From the NCBI RefSeq assembly GCF_042648805.1, contig NZ_JBHRXZ010000002.1:62001-126000 (forward strand): a stretch of 64,000 nucleotides of DNA, in the 5' to 3' direction. How positions within the stretch are numbered: the first letter of the stretch is position 1; every line of letters begins with the position of its first letter. Below the pieces are notes generated by a model. That model was not told where the DNA came from. It worked only from the letters and a program-made list of their open reading frames with translations, and made no database searches. The translations under genes were made by a program, and so were the position numbers. The stretch is from Azomonas tarimensis (GTDB lineage: Bacteria > Pseudomonadota > Gammaproteobacteria > Pseudomonadales > Pseudomonadaceae). Positions 62,498 to 64,000 of the stretch are shown one piece after another.

Positions 62498-62725
62498 ATG
62501 TATGTATGCCTCTGCCGCGGCGTTACCGACGGCCATATTCGCGAAGCCATCAGTGCTGGATGCTGCAGTTACCGGGACGTACGCAATGTCCTCGGTGTTG
62601 CCACGCAATGCGGCAAGTGCGCCTGCCAGGCCAAGGGGGTAGTTCGCGAAACCTTGTCGACGCTCGGCGCCAGCCAACCGTCTCACCCCGGGGCATCTCT
62701 CGCCTATAACGCCGCGGTGGCATGA
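62498..62725 (+). CDS. bfd: bacterioferritin-associated ferredoxin
   Basis: Bfd is a small [2Fe-2S] ferredoxin that delivers electrons to bacterioferritin so that stored iron is released. From ATG 62498 (AGGAGAAC-like GGAGAAC seven bases upstream) the protein has 75 residues with cluster ligands in MYVCLCRGVTD (Cys4, Cys6) and TQCGKCACQAK (two more Cys). An upstream in-frame start at 62480 is less likely. A Fur box overlaps its promoter. The bacterioferritin gene is 109 bp downstream. Confidence 0.95.
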   Translation: MYVCLCRGVTDGHIREAISAGCCSYRDVRNVLGVATQCGKCACQAKGVVRETLSTLGASQPSHPGASLAYNAAVA

Positions 62726-62834
62726 GGGAGAGGTAGCGAGCCGGACAATGACCATGCTTTTTGTAGGCCATATTTGACAGCCGCCCCTTATCTGACCAGA
62801 CTCCGTTCAGTCAATCCTCATCGCAGAGTCGGAT

Positions 62835-63305
62835 ATGAAAGGCGATAAGTTAGTCTTGCAGCACCTGAACAAGATCCTCGCTAATGAATTGGTGGCGATC
62901 AACCAATACTTCCTGCATGCGCGCATGTATGAGGATTGGGGACTCGAGCGACTCGGCAAACATGAGTACAAAGAGTCCATCGACGAGATGAAGCATGCCG
63001 ACAAGCTGATCAAGCGCATCCTTTTCCTCGAAGGTATCCCCAACCTCCAGGATCTGGGCCGGCTGCTCATTGGTGAGAACACCCGCGAGATGATCGAGTG
63101 CGACCTGACCCTCGAGCAAAAGGCACTGCCGGACCTGAAGGCAGCCATCGCCTATTGCGAGAGCGTGGGTGACTACGGCAGCCGCGAACTCCTCGAAGAC
63201 ATTCTCGAATCCGAGGAAGAGCACATCGACTGGCTCGAAACCCAGCTCAGCCTGATCGACAAGGTGGGCCTGGAAAATTACCTGCAGTCGCAAATGGACG
63301 AGTAA
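62835..63305 (+). CDS. bfr: bacterioferritin (haem-binding)
   Basis: A 156-residue 24-mer iron-storage protein. All ferroxidase ligands are present: Glu18, Glu51, His54, Glu94, Glu127 and His130, and Met52 is the haem ligand that defines bacterioferritins. It begins MKGDKLVLQHLNKILANELV. In P. aeruginosa the bfd-adjacent gene is BfrB, the main iron store whose iron is released through Bfd; this copy is very likely the same. A stem-loop follows the stop codon. Confidence 0.97.
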   Translation: MKGDKLVLQHLNKILANELVAINQYFLHARMYEDWGLERLGKHEYKESIDEMKHADKLIKRILFLEGIPNLQDLGRLLIGENTREMIECDLTLEQKALPDLKAAIAYCESVGDYGSRELLEDILESEEEHIDWLETQLSLIDKVGLENYLQSQMDE

Positions 63306-63323
63306 TCCCTTTGTAACAGCTTG

Positions 63324-63350
63324 CGAAGCCCCGCCCCGTGCGGGGCTTCG
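63324..63350. terminator. hairpin after bfr
   Basis: CGAAGCCCCGC (63324-63334) pairs perfectly with GCGGGGCTTCG (63340-63350) around a 5-nt loop, 18 bp after the bfr stop. The following bases (TCGTCATGG) have few T, so it is GC-strong but T-poor. It probably ends or stabilises the bfr transcript. Confidence 0.65.
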
Positions 63351-63650
63351 TCGTCATGGCGCAGCAATTGTCCCCCTAGAGCCACCGCGCCGCTTCACCG
63401 AGGCCCCCTCGCCCTATCCCACCACAGGGCTCGACAGACCTCTCCGGCCCCGCCTGCGACAAATGCCGCTTCGCCTGAACGGAACATCCCGGCTCCTTTC
63501 GCGTCTGTAGAGCAGGCCCGCTGGTATTGCAGTTCCCGTCTTTGCCCGCTGAACCCCGCCAAGGCGCCGCGGCCAATGAGATGCCCACCGCGGTGTCACT
63601 TCTGAAAGTCAGGATTTGCTAGCGGATGCCTAGCGGATAGGGAGTCGCGA
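63351..63650. other. intergenic region without a supported gene
   Basis: Between the bfr hairpin and the glycosyltransferase there are about 300 bp in which no convincing coding frame is seen. The short open frames on both strands have no homology I recognise. Near the end, CTAGCGGAT occurs twice, 11 bp apart (63619-63627, 63630-63638), just before the ribosome-binding region of the next gene. The region could hold the glycosyltransferase promoter or a small RNA; neither is shown. Confidence 0.5.
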
Positions 63651-64000
63651 ATGCGCTTTTTTCCAGTTTTTCTGTCGGTCGTCTGTGTTGTACGCAACCA
63701 GGCTGAGCGACTCGAGAAGACCCTCGCGCAAACGGCTGAACTCATTGCCCCCCACGTAAGCGACTATGAACTGATCGTCATCGACAACGCCTCCGATGAC
63801 AACAGCGTCGAGGTGCTCAAGCGACTCACGGGTGAACAGGGCCTGCCCAACCTCCAGGTTTATGCCTTGACCAAGGAGGTTGGCGGAGACATCGCGCCTG
63901 CTGCCGGGCTCGAGAACGCGCTGGGCGACTACGTCGCGGTGATGGATCCGCTGACCGACGATGCCGGGTTTCTCGTCGCGATGCTGGAACAGGCCACTCA
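63651..64000 (+). CDS. family 2 glycosyltransferase (5' part, runs off window)
   Basis: The frame from ATG 63651 stays open to the window end (116 complete codons). The N-terminus reads MRFFPVFLSVVCVVRNQAER then LEKTL, and further on ELIVIDNASDDNSVEVLKRL, the nucleotide-binding strand and DNxSxD loop of GT-A fold family 2 enzymes; VAVMDPLTDDAG is at the position of the DxD motif, although here it reads DPLTDD. It would transfer a sugar to lipid carrier or polysaccharide. GGGAG lies about eight bases upstream of the ATG. The acceptor cannot be told from this part. Confidence 0.85.
   Translation, partial: MRFFPVFLSVVCVVRNQAERLEKTLAQTAELIAPHVSDYELIVIDNASDDNSVEVLKRLTGEQGLPNLQVYALTKEVGGDIAPAAGLENALGDYVAVMDPLTDDAGFLVAMLEQAT

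Overview
This is a 64 kb piece of a high-GC gammaproteobacterial chromosome. Protein sequences (LpxD, DapD, PyrH, UppS, RseP) and the gene order eno-pyrG-accA-dnaE-lpx-bamA-dxr-frr-pyrH-tsf-rpsB // map-glnD-dapC-dapD are those of the Pseudomonadaceae. Which genus or species group (for example P. stutzeri/Stutzerimonas) cannot be settled from the window alone; that is inference. No rRNA, tRNA, phage, insertion sequence or CRISPR array was seen.

Layout. (1) 1-915: the 3' part of a baeRF-type release-factor-like gene. (2) 947-28229, almost all on the minus strand: a dense core block that reads, in transcription order, rpsB-tsf, pyrH-frr, uppS-cdsA-dxr-rseP-bamA-skp-lpxD-fabZ-lpxA-lpxB-rnhB, a sodium/amino-acid symporter, dnaE, accA, tilS, pyrG-kdsA-eno-ftsB-ispD. 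It joins isoprenoid and undecaprenyl synthesis, lipid A and outer-membrane assembly, fatty acid initiation, CTP and UMP supply, translation and replication. Many neighbours overlap by 1-7 bp. (3) 28508-39728, plus strand except tcdA: map, glnD, the succinylase lysine/DAP genes dapC, dapD and dapE, an ArsC/Spx-like protein, the CsdA-CsdE-TcdA tRNA-modification set, rlmA and a small unknown gene. (4) 39765-45451: a cold-shock gene, a hemolysin-III-like membrane protein, and an accessory metal cluster of two DUF3299 proteins, a His-rich DUF2796 protein, a MacB/FtsX-type ABC pair and a HupE-like permease. A Zur-box-like palindrome lies in front of the DUF2796 gene. (5) 45510-58763: rsmJ, an extensin-like protein, a DUF72 protein, tsaB, adk, ppc, small unknown proteins, a DUF1704/QEGLA putative metallopeptidase, a three-copy 130-bp tandem repeat that runs into the lysS stop codon, lysS, prfB with its programmed frameshift, and a DUF533 protein. 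(6) 58797-64000: an Old Yellow Enzyme, recJ, yaeQ, iron-regulated bfd and bfr, a 345-bp intergenic region and the start of a family 2 glycosyltransferase.

Most of the window is conserved housekeeping DNA. The least explained parts are the putative zinc-responsive DUF2796/ABC/DUF3299/HupE cluster, the DUF1704 protein with an HExxxH motif, the tandem palindromic repeat at lysS, and several small genes of unknown function. All assignments rest on reading motifs and on remembered family knowledge; no database search was run.
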